64,000 nucleotides of DNA from JAZKID01 sp963714065 (GCA_963714065.1 OY970226.1:186001-250000); one strand, 5' to 3'. Shown: positions 33,074 through 42,085, numbered from the stretch's first letter. Notes: generated from the letters alone by a model not told the origin. Numbers and translations: made by a program.

Positions 33074-33835
33074 TTAAGCGATAGCTTCGGCGGGCGGCGT
33101 TTCGCGCGCACCCAGATCGGCGCCGGAGGCGCCCTGCCCGCGCTCGATACCGTGCACCACGGCTTTCGAAATCACATCGCAGTAGAAAGCGATAGCGCGG
33201 CCCGCGTCGTCGTTGCCGGGCACGGGATAGGTGATGCCCTCCGGCGACGAATTGGAATCCACGATGCCGATGACCGGAATGCCGAGACGGCGCGCTTCCT
33301 GAATGGCGATTTCTTCCTTGTTCGTATCGATGACGAACATCAGCTCGGGCACGCCGCCCATATTCTTGATGCCGCCCAAACCCACTTCCAGCTTGGTGAG
33401 CTCGCGTTGAAGATCGAGGCGTTCTTTTTTGGTGAAGCCGGCGCCCTGCTCGCTGCTCGGATTCATCAAAATCTCTTCCAGTTTTTTCAGGCGCGAGATT
33501 GAATTCGATACGGTTTTCCAATTGGTCATCGTGCCGCCGAGCCAGCGGCGGTTGACATAATACTGTCCACAATTCCTGGCAGCCTTCGCCACTTCCTCTT
33601 GCGCCTGGCGCTTGGTGGCGACAAACAGTACGCGCCCGCCTCCCGCCACGACATCGGACACCGCCTGCAGCGCGCGATAGAGCAGCGGCACGGTCTGCGA
33701 CAGGTCGATGATGTGAATGCCCGAGCGCACGCCATACAGGAACGGCGCCATTTTCGGGTTCCAGCGATGGGATTGGTGGCCGAAGTGCACGCCAGCTTCA
33801 AGAAGCTCGCGCATGGAAAATTCTGGCAAAGCCAT
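33074..33835 (-). CDS. rpsB: 30S ribosomal protein S2
   Basis: Small-subunit ribosomal protein needed for S1 binding. The 253-residue product has MRELLEAGVHFGHQSHRWNP, RSGIHIIDLSQTVPLL, VLFVATKRQAQE, NRRWLGGTMTNWKTV and DTNKEEIAIQEARRLGIPV. The start follows AGGAG at 8 bases. A sigma70-like promoter and a leader of about 110 bases precede it, suggesting expression independent of dnaE upstream. Confidence 0.98.
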   Translation of the reverse strand: MALPEFSMRELLEAGVHFGHQSHRWNPKMAPFLYGVRSGIHIIDLSQTVPLLYRALQAVSDVVAGGGRVLFVATKRQAQEEVAKAARNCGQYYVNRRWLGGTMTNWKTVSNSISRLKKLEEILMNPSSEQGAGFTKKERLDLQRELTKLEVGLGGIKNMGGVPELMFVIDTNKEEIAIQEARRLGIPVIGIVDSNSSPEGITYPVPGNDDAGRAIAFYCDVISKAVVHGIERGQGASGADLGARETPPAEAIA

Positions 33836-33950
33836 TGTTCAGTCTCCTAAAGTTATGCCTCCGCAGCCCAAACCGGAATATCCGGCACTTAAAGAGAGGC
33901 GATACGGCTTTTGGCCATCCCGCGCCCTGGCTGCGTGTGTGATAAGGGGT

Positions 33951-33979
33951 GTGATAGGAGAGAAATCTAATTTTTGCAA
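33951..33979 (-). promoter_or_regulatory. Promoter of rpsB-tsf
   Basis: Minus strand TTGCAA (33979-33974), 17-base spacer, TATCAC (33956-33951). A second TATCAC begins 11 bases downstream. The resulting leader of about 110 bases could be a target of S2 autoregulation, which I infer rather than see. Confidence 0.55.
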
Positions 33980-33985
33980 GAATTT

Positions 33986-34067
33986 ACGTCATGCCCGTGC
34001 TTGGCACGGGTATCAACGACTTGACTATTAAACTCGTAGATGGCCGGACCAAGTCCGGCCATGACGT
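33986..34067. repeat. CGTCAT...ATGACG palindromic repeat, copy 4
   Basis: Ends ACGTCATG / CATGACGT are perfectly inverted. Inner hairpins are CCCGTGCTTGGCACGGG and GGCCGGACCAAGTCCGGCC. It begins 5 bases past the dnaE stop and abuts the rpsB promoter, so it could act as the dnaE transcript end. Confidence 0.8.
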
Positions 34068-34072
34068 AATTA

Positions 34073-37000
34073 TTACATATCAACCACTTCAAGAACCCCT
34101 GGTACGGCCTTGATTGCGCTGGAGATTTGAGGGGTTACCAGATAGCCGCCGGGCAGGCGCATTTCGATCTCCTGCGAACCGTTCAGGCGCAGCACGAGCG
34201 AGACCTCGCCCTCGCCTTTTTTGTCCATACGGTTTGCGATCTGCTCGATTTTCGCGGCCTCATTAAAGAAGACGCGCAGGCCCTTTTTGATCCTGGCGGC
34301 GGCATGTTCCAGCGGCTCGATATTCTGTGCGCGCAGGCGCACTTCTTCCCCCTGCAGCTCGGCATTGACAAGGATCAGGAGCGGCGTGCCGGGTTCCAGC
34401 AGATCGCGCACGGAGGTCAGGAGTTCCTGAAAGCAGACGAGTTCGAAACTGCCCGAAGGGTCGGACATACCGAGGATTCCGATCTTGTTGCCGTTACGGG
34501 TGCGTTTTTCCTGCTTGTAAATAACGCAGGCGGCAAGCCGCCCCGCCGTTGCGCCGCCATGCACGGCCCGGCAAAAATCGGCATAATTCTGGACGCGCAG
34601 GCGCGCGAGCACGGCACCGTAATCGTCGAGCGGATGGCCGGAAAAATAGAAACCGATCGCCGCATGCTCGTGCTGTAATTTTTCCGTCGGCAGCCAGTCT
34701 TCCGCCTGCGGCAGGGTGACGCCCGGCATATCGGAACCGCCAAAGAGCGACGATTGCCCGCCTTCTCGTGCCGCCTGTGCGGCATTGGCGGCCGAGAGAA
34801 CGGCATCGACACCGAGGAACAGGCGCGCGCGAGAGGGTTCGATGGAATCGAAAGCACCGGCGCCGGCCAGACATTCCAGCATTTTCTTGTTGAGGCTTTT
34901 GCCGGGCATGCGCGCGATGAAATCGTCGATGGTTTTGAAAGGCTTGTTGCCGCGCGCGCGAACGATATCCTGAGCGGCATGATATCCCATGCCCTTGAGG
35001 GCGGAGAGCGAATAGAGGATCGTTCCGTTCTCGACCGCGAATTCGGCCTGCGATGTGTTGATGCCCGGCGCCCGCACGGTAATGCCTAAACGCTCGGCCT
35101 CGTCGCGCATATCGGCGAGCTTGTCGGTATTGTCGGTATCGAGCGTCATGGAGGCCGCCATGAACTCGACCGGGTAATTCGCTTTCACATAGGCCGTCTG
35201 ATAGGCGACGAGCGCATAGGCCGCGGCATGGCTTTTGTTGAAACCGTAATCGGCAAATTTGGCGAGCAGGTCGAAAATGTTTTCCGCATGCGATTTGCTT
35301 AAACCGCGCCCGATCGCGCCCGAGCAGAACCGCGCCTGCTGCTTGCGCATTTCCTCGCGGATTTTCTTGCCCATCGCGCGGCGCAGGATATCGGCTTCGC
35401 CGAGCGAATAGCCGGCGAGCAACTGCGCGATCTGCATCACCTGCTCCTGATAGACGATGATGCCGTAAGTTTCCTTCAGGATGGGTTCCAGCAGCGGGTG
35501 CAGATAATCCGGCTGTTCCTTGCCGTGTTTGCGCGCGCCATAAACGGGAATATTCGCCATCGGACCCGGACGGTAGAGCGCAACGAGCGCGATGATATCC
35601 TCGAAACGGTCGGGCACGATATCGGCAATCGCCTTGCGCATGCCCGCCGAATTCAAGCTGGAACACGCCGACCGTTTCGCCGCGCGCCAGCATGTCGTAA
35701 GTTTTCTTATCATCGAGTTTTAGCGTGGCGAGATCGAGATCGATACCGCGCTTCTTGAGAAGCTCGACCGCCTTGGTGAGCAGCGTCAGCGTTTTCAGGC
35801 CGAGGAAATCGAATTTCACGAGGCCCGCCTGCTCCACCCATTTCATATTGAACTGCGTGACGGGCATATCGGATTTCGGATCGCGATAGAGCGGTACGCG
35901 CTCGCGCAAAGGCCGGTCGCCGATGACGATCCCCGCCGCATGGGTGGAGGCGTGGCGGTAAAGCCCTTCCAGTTTCAGCGCGATATCGAGCATGCGCTTG
36001 ACCACGGGTTCTTCGTCGGCGGCCTGTTTCAGCTTCGGTTCGGATTCGACGGCCTTGCGCAGGTCGATGGGATTGGCGGGATTGAACGGCACGAGCTTGC
36101 AGAGCTTGTCGACCTGTCCGTAAGGCATTTCCAGCACGCGCCCGACATCGCGCATCACGCCGCGCGCCTGCATGGAGCCGAACGTGATGATCTGCGCGAC
36201 CTGCTCGCGCCCGTATTTTTCCTGAACGTAGCGAATGACTTCCTCGCGGCGCTCCTGACAGAAATCGATATCGAAGTCCGGCATCGAAATACGCTCCGGA
36301 TTCAGGAAGCGCTCGAACAGCAGGCCGAAACGCAAAGGATCCAGATCCGTGATGTCGAGCGCATAGGCGACCAGCGAGCCCGCACCCGAACCGCGGCCGG
36401 GCCCGACGGGAATATCCTGCTTCTTTGCCCAGCGGATGAAGTCGGACACGATCAGGAAATAGCCCGGATATTTCATGCGCTCGATGACATCGAGCTCGAA
36501 AGCCAGCCGCTCTTCGTAATCTGTCTGCGTAAGATTGGGCGCGAGGCCGTGCTGGGACAGGCGCCGCAGCAGGCCTTCCTGTGCCTGACTGCGTAATTGT
36601 ACGGCCTCGGCCGCGTCGCGGTCGGCAAGGCCGGGCGGCGCGAAACGAGGCAGGATCGGATCCTGAACTTCCGGCCGGTAGGCGCAGCGTTGCGCAATCT
36701 CGACCGTACTTGCCAAAGCCTCCGGCAGATCGGCAAAAAGCTGCATCATTTCGTCGCGCGTTTTGAAACGGAATTCCGGCGTGAGCTGGACGCGGTTTTC
36801 TTCAGCGAGATAACGGCCGGCGGCGATGCACGAGAGCGCATCATGCGCTTCGAAATCTTCAGCCGTTGCAAACAGGCAGGAATTGGTGGCAACCAGCGGC
36901 AAACCGAGCGTGTAGGCAAGATCGATGAATTGCGGTTCAAGCTGCTGCTCGGCAGACAGGCCGTGGCGCTGCAGCTCGACGTACAGATCGTGCGGGAAGA

Positions 37001-37502
37001 GTGCTGCGAGCTTTTCGAGCAAATTGCGCGCTTCTTCGGCCGCGCCATGTTGCAGCAATTCGCCGATAGGCCCTCCCGCGCCACCGGTTAAGAGAATAAG
37101 CCCTTTGCAATGCTGCTCGAGCAGGTCGAAGGTAACTGTCGGTTTTGCCTCGCCGGTCGAGCGCATGAAGGCTTCCGTCGAAAGCGCCATGAGGTTGCGG
37201 TAGCCGGCCTCATCCTTTGCGAGGACAATGAGGCGCGGCAGCTCGGCATGGATTTTTTCGCGACGCGAGGATGCATAATCATGCGCCAGCGCAAAATTCA
37301 GCCCCATAATGGGCTGGATGCCGTAACCTGCGGCTTTCTCGGAAAATTCCAGAGCGCCGAACAGGTTCGATGTATCGGTCAGCGCCAACGCAGGCTGCTT
37401 GTCTTCCTGAGCGAGGGCGACGAGTTTCGGAATTGGCATCGCCCCTTCCAGCAAGGAATAGGACGAATGCACCCGCAAATGAACGAAGCCCGGACCGGCC
37501 AT
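34073..37502 (-). CDS. dnaE: DNA polymerase III alpha subunit, interrupted by a one-base frameshift
   Basis: Catalytic subunit of the replicative polymerase. Start chosen at 37502 (MAGPGFVHLRVHSS) behind GGGAG. The first frame carries the PHP domain, the catalytic pair in PDFDIDF (about residue 407), and the third Asp in KFDFLGLKTL. At GVFQLE the frame breaks: minus-strand GAATTCGGCGGGC should read GAATCGGCGGGC to give QLESAGMRKAI. One extra T at about 35650-35651 shifts the rest, and the sequence resumes in the other frame through the finger and OB domains to 34073. Removing one base gives exactly 1143 codons, about the E. coli length (1160). As the gene is normally essential, a sequencing or assembly error is likelier than a true pseudogene. 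Neighbours proS-lolC-lolD and rpsB-tsf mark it as the housekeeping dnaE1. Confidence 0.93.
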
Positions 37503-37576
37503 AGGATCTCCCGAAGGAGACAGACTAGCCGCTTGCACGCCATAGATCATCTCATCGCGCATGGGGGGCTGTGGAT

Positions 37577-37669
37577 TTATGCCAGAAGGCTGCACCAGGC
37601 GCCGACGACGGCGACAAAAAGACCAACGGAAACAAAGGCCATGGCGTGTTCTACATAGGCTTTCAGCAT
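37577..37669 (-). CDS. SOS-controlled 30-residue single-pass membrane peptide, SidA-like candidate
   Basis: A 31-codon frame with a Shine-Dalgarno-like AAGGTG six bases before its ATG. The peptide starts MLKAYVEHAM; residues 9-30 are hydrophobic (AFVSVGLFVAVVGAW) and form one membrane helix with a short N-terminal polar end. Its promoter holds a perfect SOS box, so LexA should repress it. Caulobacter crescentus SidA is a 29-residue SOS-induced inner-membrane peptide that blocks division through FtsW/FtsN. As I recall it also lies by dnaE, but I cannot verify that here. Size, topology and control all fit, but I have not aligned the sequences. dnaE begins 74 bases downstream and may share the transcript. 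Confidence 0.7.
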   Translation of the reverse strand: MLKAYVEHAMAFVSVGLFVAVVGAWCSLLA

Positions 37670-37704
37670 GCGCGTCACCTTTCGTTTGCTATCAAGGGAC
37701 GCGC

Positions 37705-37734
37705 ACTATGTTCATGTTTTGTTCTTGGTGTCAA
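37705..37734 (-). promoter_or_regulatory. SOS-regulated promoter of the micropeptide and possibly dnaE
   Basis: Minus strand TTGACA (37734-37729) and CATAGT (37710-37705) are 18 bases apart. The predicted transcript starts near 37698, about 28 bases ahead of the micropeptide ATG. The SOS box fills the spacer, the ideal place for repression by LexA. Confidence 0.7.
37710..37724. promoter_or_regulatory. SOS box upstream of the micropeptide and dnaE
   Basis: GTTC-ATGTTTT-GTTC on the plus strand (GAAC-AAAACAT-GAAC on the minus strand) is a perfect alphaproteobacterial LexA site, of the same form as the one ahead of lexA at 13264-13278. Confidence 0.85.
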
Positions 37735-37810
37735 GTCAGTATTTATCCCAGCTTTTCCTGAAACGAGGTTTAGTTAATATGCACGGCGGCGAGCGCGAAA
37801 CGCCAAGTTA

Positions 37811-37852
37811 AGGATCAGGATAAGCTCAACTAGCTTAGTTTGTCCTGATCCT
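37811..37852. terminator. Hairpin terminator after lolD
   Basis: AGGATCAGGA and TCCTGATCCT form a perfect 10-base stem, 24 bases beyond the lolD stop and ahead of the SOS promoter. The T-tract is better on the plus strand (TTTCTT) than on the minus strand, so termination of lolD is probable rather than certain. Confidence 0.55.
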
Positions 37853-37876
37853 TTCTTATTTATATTCCAGCAATTT

Positions 37877-38563
37877 TCAGAGCACACAGGTTTGCACCCT
37901 GCCCTCTTTCAGCGTCAGCACCCTGTCCATCCGTTTTGCCAGTTCGAGATTATGGGTGGCGATCAATGCAGCCAAACCTGCATGCCGCGCCGCGCCGAGC
38001 AGGGCATCGAACACGTTTTCGGAAGTTTTCAGATCGAGATTGCCGGTGGGCTCGTCGGCGAGCAAAAGTTGCGGCGCATTCGCAAGCGCGCGCGCAATGG
38101 CGACACGCTGCTGCTCGCCGCCGGAAAGCTCGCTCGGCCGATGGCTCAGACGCTCGCCGAGACCGAAACTTTCGAGAAGTTTTTGCGCCCTCTCCTGCGC
38201 CGCGCCCTTGGACTTACCCGCGATCAGTTGCGGCATGGCGACGTTTTCCAGTGCCGAAAATTCCGGAAGCAGGTGATGAAACTGGTAAACGAACCCGATA
38301 TTGCACGAGCGCAAATGCGTGCGCTGCATATCGCCGAGCGAATGCGCCTGCACATTCTGAATGATCACCTCGCCCGTATCGGGCTGCTCCAGCAGGCCGG
38401 CGATATGCAAAAGCGTCGATTTTCCCGCACCCGAGGGCGCGACCAGCGCCACGAGCTCGCCCGCCTTCAGCTCAATATCGATGCCGCACAGCACGTCGAG
38501 CCTGCGCGAGCCCTGCACATAGCTGCGATGAATATTGCTTAATTGAAGTATAGATGCGCTCAT
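37877..38563 (-). CDS. lolD: Lipoprotein-releasing ABC transporter ATP-binding protein LolD
   Basis: ATPase of the LolCDE complex that extracts lipoproteins from the inner membrane for outer-membrane delivery. The 228-residue protein has Walker A APSGAGKST at residues 42-50 (Ala in place of the first Gly), a Q-loop YQFHHLLPEF, signature LSGGEQQRVAIARAL and Walker B LLLADEPTGNLD. It follows lolC on the same strand; a palindromic repeat sits in the 96-base gap between them. Confidence 0.94.
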   Translation of the reverse strand: MSASILQLSNIHRSYVQGSRRLDVLCGIDIELKAGELVALVAPSGAGKSTLLHIAGLLEQPDTGEVIIQNVQAHSLGDMQRTHLRSCNIGFVYQFHHLLPEFSALENVAMPQLIAGKSKGAAQERAQKLLESFGLGERLSHRPSELSGGEQQRVAIARALANAPQLLLADEPTGNLDLKTSENVFDALLGAARHAGLAALIATHNLELAKRMDRVLTLKEGRVQTCVL

Positions 38564-38580
38564 GACGCTTTTACCTTTTT

Positions 38581-38653
38581 GTCATTGCCGGACTTGATCC
38601 GGCAATCCATCATCTTTTTAAAGATGGATACCCGGGTCAAGCCCGGGTATGAC
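38581..38653. repeat. GTCAT...ATGAC palindromic repeat, copy 5
   Basis: GTCATTGCCGGACTTGATCC opens the element and GGGTCAAGCCCGGGTATGAC closes it, with a central AT-rich hairpin CCATC/GATGG. It fills the gap between lolC and lolD within one operon. It shares its core AATCCATC...GATGGAT layout with copy 8. Confidence 0.78.
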
Positions 38654-38659
38654 GATATG

Positions 38660-39919
38660 TTACTCATATCTCAGCGCCTCGACGGGATCGAGCCTTGCCG
38701 CGCGCCATGCGGGATAAAGCGTGGCAAGAAAGGAAAGGATCAGGGCCATGAGTACGACGGCGACAACTTCGTGCCAACTCATTTCAGCAGGCAGATGCGC
38801 AAGGAAATAAAGTTCGGGCGAGAACAGATCGGCGCCTGTCAGCTTCGAAATGAAATTCTTGATGCCGTCGATATTATCGCACACCAGCGTGCCGAGAAGA
38901 AAACCGGCCAGCGTGCCGCTCACCCCAATCGACGCGCCGGTGATCAGGAACACGCGCAGGATCGTGCCGCGCGTTGCGCCCATGGTGCGCAAAATGGCGA
39001 TATCGTGCGACTTGTCCTTCACCAGCATGGTGAGGCCGGAGATAATATTCAACGCGGCGACCAGAACGATCAAGGTCAGGATCAGAAACATCACATTGCG
39101 CTCGACTTCAAGCGCGTTGAAGAAAGTGGAATTGCGCTGCCGCCAGTCCGTGAAATAAAGCTGGCGCTCGAGCGTAGCGTTCAAAACTTCCCTTACCTCC
39201 GCTACCCTGTCCGGATCGTCGAGATAAAGCTCGATTGCGCTCACGCGGCCTTCCTGATTGAAGAATGCCTGCGCCTCGGAAAGCGGCATGAACACGACAA
39301 GACCATCGAGCTCCGACATGCCGATCTCGAATATCGCGGAAACGGGATAGGTTTTCGAGCGCGGTGTCTGCCCAAACGGCGTGCGCGGTCCGTTGGGGGA
39401 AAGGATTTTCACCATATCGCCCGCCTGCACGCCGAGCGAGCTTGCCAGCCGCTTGCCGATGGCGACACCGCCACGTTCGGAAAAATCCTGCAAATTGCCA
39501 GCGCGGATATTTCCGGCGACTGCGGATACGGCCTGCAAGTCTTCATCTTGCACGCCGCGCACAAGAACGCCCGAGCCGGGGCCCGAGCCGGAAATGAACG
39601 CCTGCCCTTCGACAAAAGGAATAACCTGCTTGACGTGTTTCACCTGTTTGAGCTGCGCGGCGAGTTGCAGATAATCCGTCAGCGGCGCATCGATGGGCTG
39701 CACGAGCACATGCCCGTTCACGCCGAGAATTTTATCGAACAGCTCTTTGCGAAAACCGTTCATCACCGCCATCACGATGATCAGCGTGGCCACACCGAGC
39801 GTGATGCCGAGAAACGAAAACCCGGCAATAACGGAAATCACACCCTCCGAGCGGCGCGCGCGCAAATAGCGCCCGGCAATCAGCCATTCGAAAGGGGCGA
39901 AGGGGCGAGTGGATCTCAT
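38660..39919 (-). CDS. lolC: Lipoprotein-releasing system permease LolC/LolE
   Basis: Membrane subunit of the lipoprotein exporter. The 419-residue protein has an N-terminal FEWLIAGRYLRARR region and a first helix at about 27-50. A large periplasmic domain (about 55-275) follows, then three C-terminal helices in a MacB/FtsX-type permease domain, with the LRTMGATRGTILRVFLITGA coupling motif. Alphaproteobacteria commonly carry one such permease instead of separate LolC and LolE. The Shine-Dalgarno GGGAG is inside a repeat-derived hairpin (39924-39946). Confidence 0.93.
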   Translation of the reverse strand: MRSTRPFAPFEWLIAGRYLRARRSEGVISVIAGFSFLGITLGVATLIIVMAVMNGFRKELFDKILGVNGHVLVQPIDAPLTDYLQLAAQLKQVKHVKQVIPFVEGQAFISGSGPGSGVLVRGVQDEDLQAVSAVAGNIRAGNLQDFSERGGVAIGKRLASSLGVQAGDMVKILSPNGPRTPFGQTPRSKTYPVSAIFEIGMSELDGLVVFMPLSEAQAFFNQEGRVSAIELYLDDPDRVAEVREVLNATLERQLYFTDWRQRNSTFFNALEVERNVMFLILTLIVLVAALNIISGLTMLVKDKSHDIAILRTMGATRGTILRVFLITGASIGVSGTLAGFLLGTLVCDNIDGIKNFISKLTGADLFSPELYFLAHLPAEMSWHEVVAVVLMALILSFLATLYPAWRAARLDPVEALRYE

Positions 39920-39923
39920 ATTT

Positions 39924-39946
39924 CGTCACTCCCGCAAAAGCGGGAG
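39924..39946. repeat. Partial palindromic repeat (copy 6) covering the lolC ribosome-binding site
   Basis: Minus strand CTCCCGC-TTTT-GCGGGAG followed by TGACG is one half of the repeat family. The GGGAG of its 3' arm is the only Shine-Dalgarno candidate, 9 bases ahead of the lolC ATG, so the hairpin would hide it. Confidence 0.6.
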
Positions 39947-39989
39947 TTTAGAAATAAAGCATTACATCTGGGGGACGACGGATTATATT

Positions 39990-41312
39990 TCACGCGCTTA
40001 ATTTCCTTATTGCGTCCTCTAACGGCACATTCAACCGCTCGCCGCTCTTGCGGTTTTTCAGCTCAACCTTGCCTTCGGCCAAACCTTTCGGGCCGACGAT
40101 CAGTTGCCAGGGCAGGCCAATCAGATCGGCGAGCGCGAATTTTGCGCCGGGGCGTTCGTCCTTGTCGTCATAAAGAACACTTTTGCCGGCCGCTTGCAGC
40201 GCTTTATAGGCTTTATCGCAGGCAGCATCCGTTGCCGTATCGCCGGTTTTCAGATTGAGCAGCGCCACATCGAAAGGCGTAACACTTTCCGGCCAGATGA
40301 TACCGTTTTCGTCATGGCTCGCCTCGATGATGGCCGCAACGACGCGCGAAGGCCCGATGCCGTAAGAACCCATCTCAAGCGCAACCGGTTTTCCATCCGG
40401 CCCTGCGACCTTGCAATTCATCGGTTCGGAATATTTCTTGCCGAAATAAAAGATGTGTCCCACTTCGATACCGCGCGCGGACAGGCGATCTTTCTCGGGA
40501 ATTTTTTCGAACGCTTTGACATCGTGCATTTCGGACGTTGCCGCATATTGCGCCGTCCAGCGATCGACGGTTTTTTGCAAGGCCTCGCGGCTGACGAAAT
40601 CGATATCCTGCGGCGGTATGGGCAGGTTGAGAAAATCCTTGTGGCAAAACACTTCGCTCTCGCCCGTTTGCGCGAGGATGATGAACTCGTGCGAAAGATC
40701 GCCGCCGATGGGGCCGGTGTCGGCACGCATTGGGATCGCCTGCAGGCCCATACGCGCGAAGGTACGCAGGTAAGCGACGAACATCTTGTTATAGGAATGG
40801 CGCGCACCCGCTTCGTCGAGATCGAAGGAATAGGCATCCTTCATTAGGAATTCGCGCGAGCGCATGACGCCGAAACGCGGGCGCACCTCGTCGCGGAACT
40901 TGTATTGGATATTATAAAGCGTGCGCGGCAGATCCTTGTAGGATTGCACGCTGCTTTTGAAAATATCGGTGATCACTTCTTCGGCTGTCGGCCCGTACAG
41001 CATGTCGCGATCGTGCCGGTCCTTGATGCGCAGCATTTCCTTGCCGTAATCGTCGTAGCGCCCGCTTTGCCGCCATATATCGGCCGACTGGATCGTCGGC
41101 ATTTTCAGTTCGATGGCGCCGGAGCGGTCCTGCTCCTCGCGGACGATCTGCTCGACCTTTTGCAGAACACGATAGCCGAAAGGCAGCCAGGAATAGATGC
41201 CGGAAGATTCCTGCCTGATCAGCCCCGCGCGCAGCATGAGGCGATGCGAGACGATTTCGGCCTCTTTCGGCGTATCTTTGAGCGTGGGCAGGAAATAGTG
41301 GGAAAGGCGCAT
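39990..41312 (-). CDS. proS: Proline--tRNA ligase, short alphaproteobacterial type
   Basis: Charges tRNA(Pro). The 440-residue length is that of the alphaproteobacterial ProRS lacking the large editing insertion domain. Class II motifs are seen: SHRLMLRAGLIRQESSGIYSWLPFG early, LYNIQYKFRDEVRPRFGVMRSREF with motif 2, and GSYGIGPSRVVAAIIE with motif 3. The anticodon-binding domain starts near residue 330 (FDVALLNLKTGD). Upstream of lolC on the same strand as is usual. Confidence 0.96.
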   Translation of the reverse strand: MRLSHYFLPTLKDTPKEAEIVSHRLMLRAGLIRQESSGIYSWLPFGYRVLQKVEQIVREEQDRSGAIELKMPTIQSADIWRQSGRYDDYGKEMLRIKDRHDRDMLYGPTAEEVITDIFKSSVQSYKDLPRTLYNIQYKFRDEVRPRFGVMRSREFLMKDAYSFDLDEAGARHSYNKMFVAYLRTFARMGLQAIPMRADTGPIGGDLSHEFIILAQTGESEVFCHKDFLNLPIPPQDIDFVSREALQKTVDRWTAQYAATSEMHDVKAFEKIPEKDRLSARGIEVGHIFYFGKKYSEPMNCKVAGPDGKPVALEMGSYGIGPSRVVAAIIEASHDENGIIWPESVTPFDVALLNLKTGDTATDAACDKAYKALQAAGKSVLYDDKDERPGAKFALADLIGLPWQLIVGPKGLAEGKVELKNRKSGERLNVPLEDAIRKLSA

Positions 41313-41394
41313 GGGCAGGATTCTCTAAATACCGAAACAGGTTAGCAAAAATACGGAGGGCAATACTATGCTAAAATTTTAAATAAACGCGCAA

Positions 41395-41423
41395 TTGACA
41401 CTTTTCTTGCGAATTCGTAGGTT
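41395..41423 (+). promoter_or_regulatory. Candidate promoter of the 41460-43063 gene pair
   Basis: A consensus TTGACA at 41395-41400 is followed after 17 bases by TAGGTT. The -10 is poor, but an AT-rich stretch surrounds it. Confidence 0.35.
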
Positions 41424-41459
41424 ATCTAGAATATTTGAATTTATTTTATAGAGATAGAT

Positions 41460-41996
41460 ATGACCATATTCGGCTTTGCTTCAACTCTTCCTAGTTATCA
41501 AAATTGCCTTTCAACAGCGCGCGCAACTGACGGTTTTTTCTTTCAGACCGCAAGTGATCTACAGAAATACAAAAGCCAAATTGAGGATCTGATTAATAAG
41601 GGCAACGAGAAACCGGAAATCGCCGGTCATGAAGCTTTGGCCGAAGACTATGATGAATGGGCCATGCCGGAGACAAGCGTTCTAGAATCATATCTGCAAT
41701 ATGCGGGATATTGGGACGACGATAATAAAAGAATCGATGGATTTTACGATAAAGCATATCAGGCTTTAAAAACTGCCTTGACGTCGACAAATCTAAAAGA
41801 TCTGCGTGCGGCTTTGCAGGAATCGCAATCTCATTTCCAATCAGCGCAGACAAATTTTTTGGATTTCGACAGCAAAGTAAGCCGACAGTACAATATTTAT
41901 GAAAATAAAATAGCGAGAAAAGCCGAAGCGCTTCTGAAAGAGTTGTTGAGCGGGATCGGAAAGCTGCTCGGCGAAATTGATGGTAAGGCATCCTGA
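41460..41996 (+). CDS. Orphan helical protein, possible family member
   Basis: I do not recognise this 178-residue protein. It has no signal peptide or membrane helix and is mainly helical with coiled-coil character. The segment around residues 97-140 (FYDKAYQALKTAL, then ALQESQSHFQSAQ) resembles the helices of the 571-1161 and 42086-43063 products. Its N-terminus has FASTL where those have FANSI and FATTL, without the following AAQQP, so kinship is weaker. The start follows AGAGAT. The gene is AT-rich and lies 89 bases ahead of the 42086 gene, likely as one unit. Confidence 0.65.
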   Translation: MTIFGFASTLPSYQNCLSTARATDGFFFQTASDLQKYKSQIEDLINKGNEKPEIAGHEALAEDYDEWAMPETSVLESYLQYAGYWDDDNKRIDGFYDKAYQALKTALTSTNLKDLRAALQESQSHFQSAQTNFLDFDSKVSRQYNIYENKIARKAEALLKELLSGIGKLLGEIDGKAS

Positions 41997-42085
41997 TACT
42001 TTGTACTTTCCCCACACATTATTTGAAAATTAACCATTCGTTTACTGATTACGACGAGAAAGTGTATTTTAGCAAAGGAATAGAT

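Noticed and set aside
30522..34067. Recurrent palindromes as a CRISPR array
   Set aside because: Copies are far apart, differ in stem sequence and lack spacers of constant length; no cas genes are present.
34494..35650. C-terminal 380 or so residues of the long 34494-37595 frame
   Set aside because: After GVFQLEF the translation is low-complexity Arg/Ala/Gly sequence with no DnaE similarity, while the other frame continues DnaE exactly. It is out-of-frame reading caused by the extra base.
37503..37595. Upstream ATG at 37595 as dnaE start
   Set aside because: It lies inside the micropeptide gene and has no ribosome-binding site. The ATG at 37502 has GGGAG and begins the conserved FVHLRVHSS region.
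38543..40258. 571-codon plus-strand frame opposite lolC and proS
   Set aside because: It spans antisense to two well-conserved genes and includes palindromic repeat sequence; no family resemblance.
42023..42085. TTG start for the orphan at 42086
   Set aside because: No Shine-Dalgarno, whereas the ATG at 42086 has AAAGGAA and places the shared N-terminal motif at the same distance from the start as in the 571-1161 protein.
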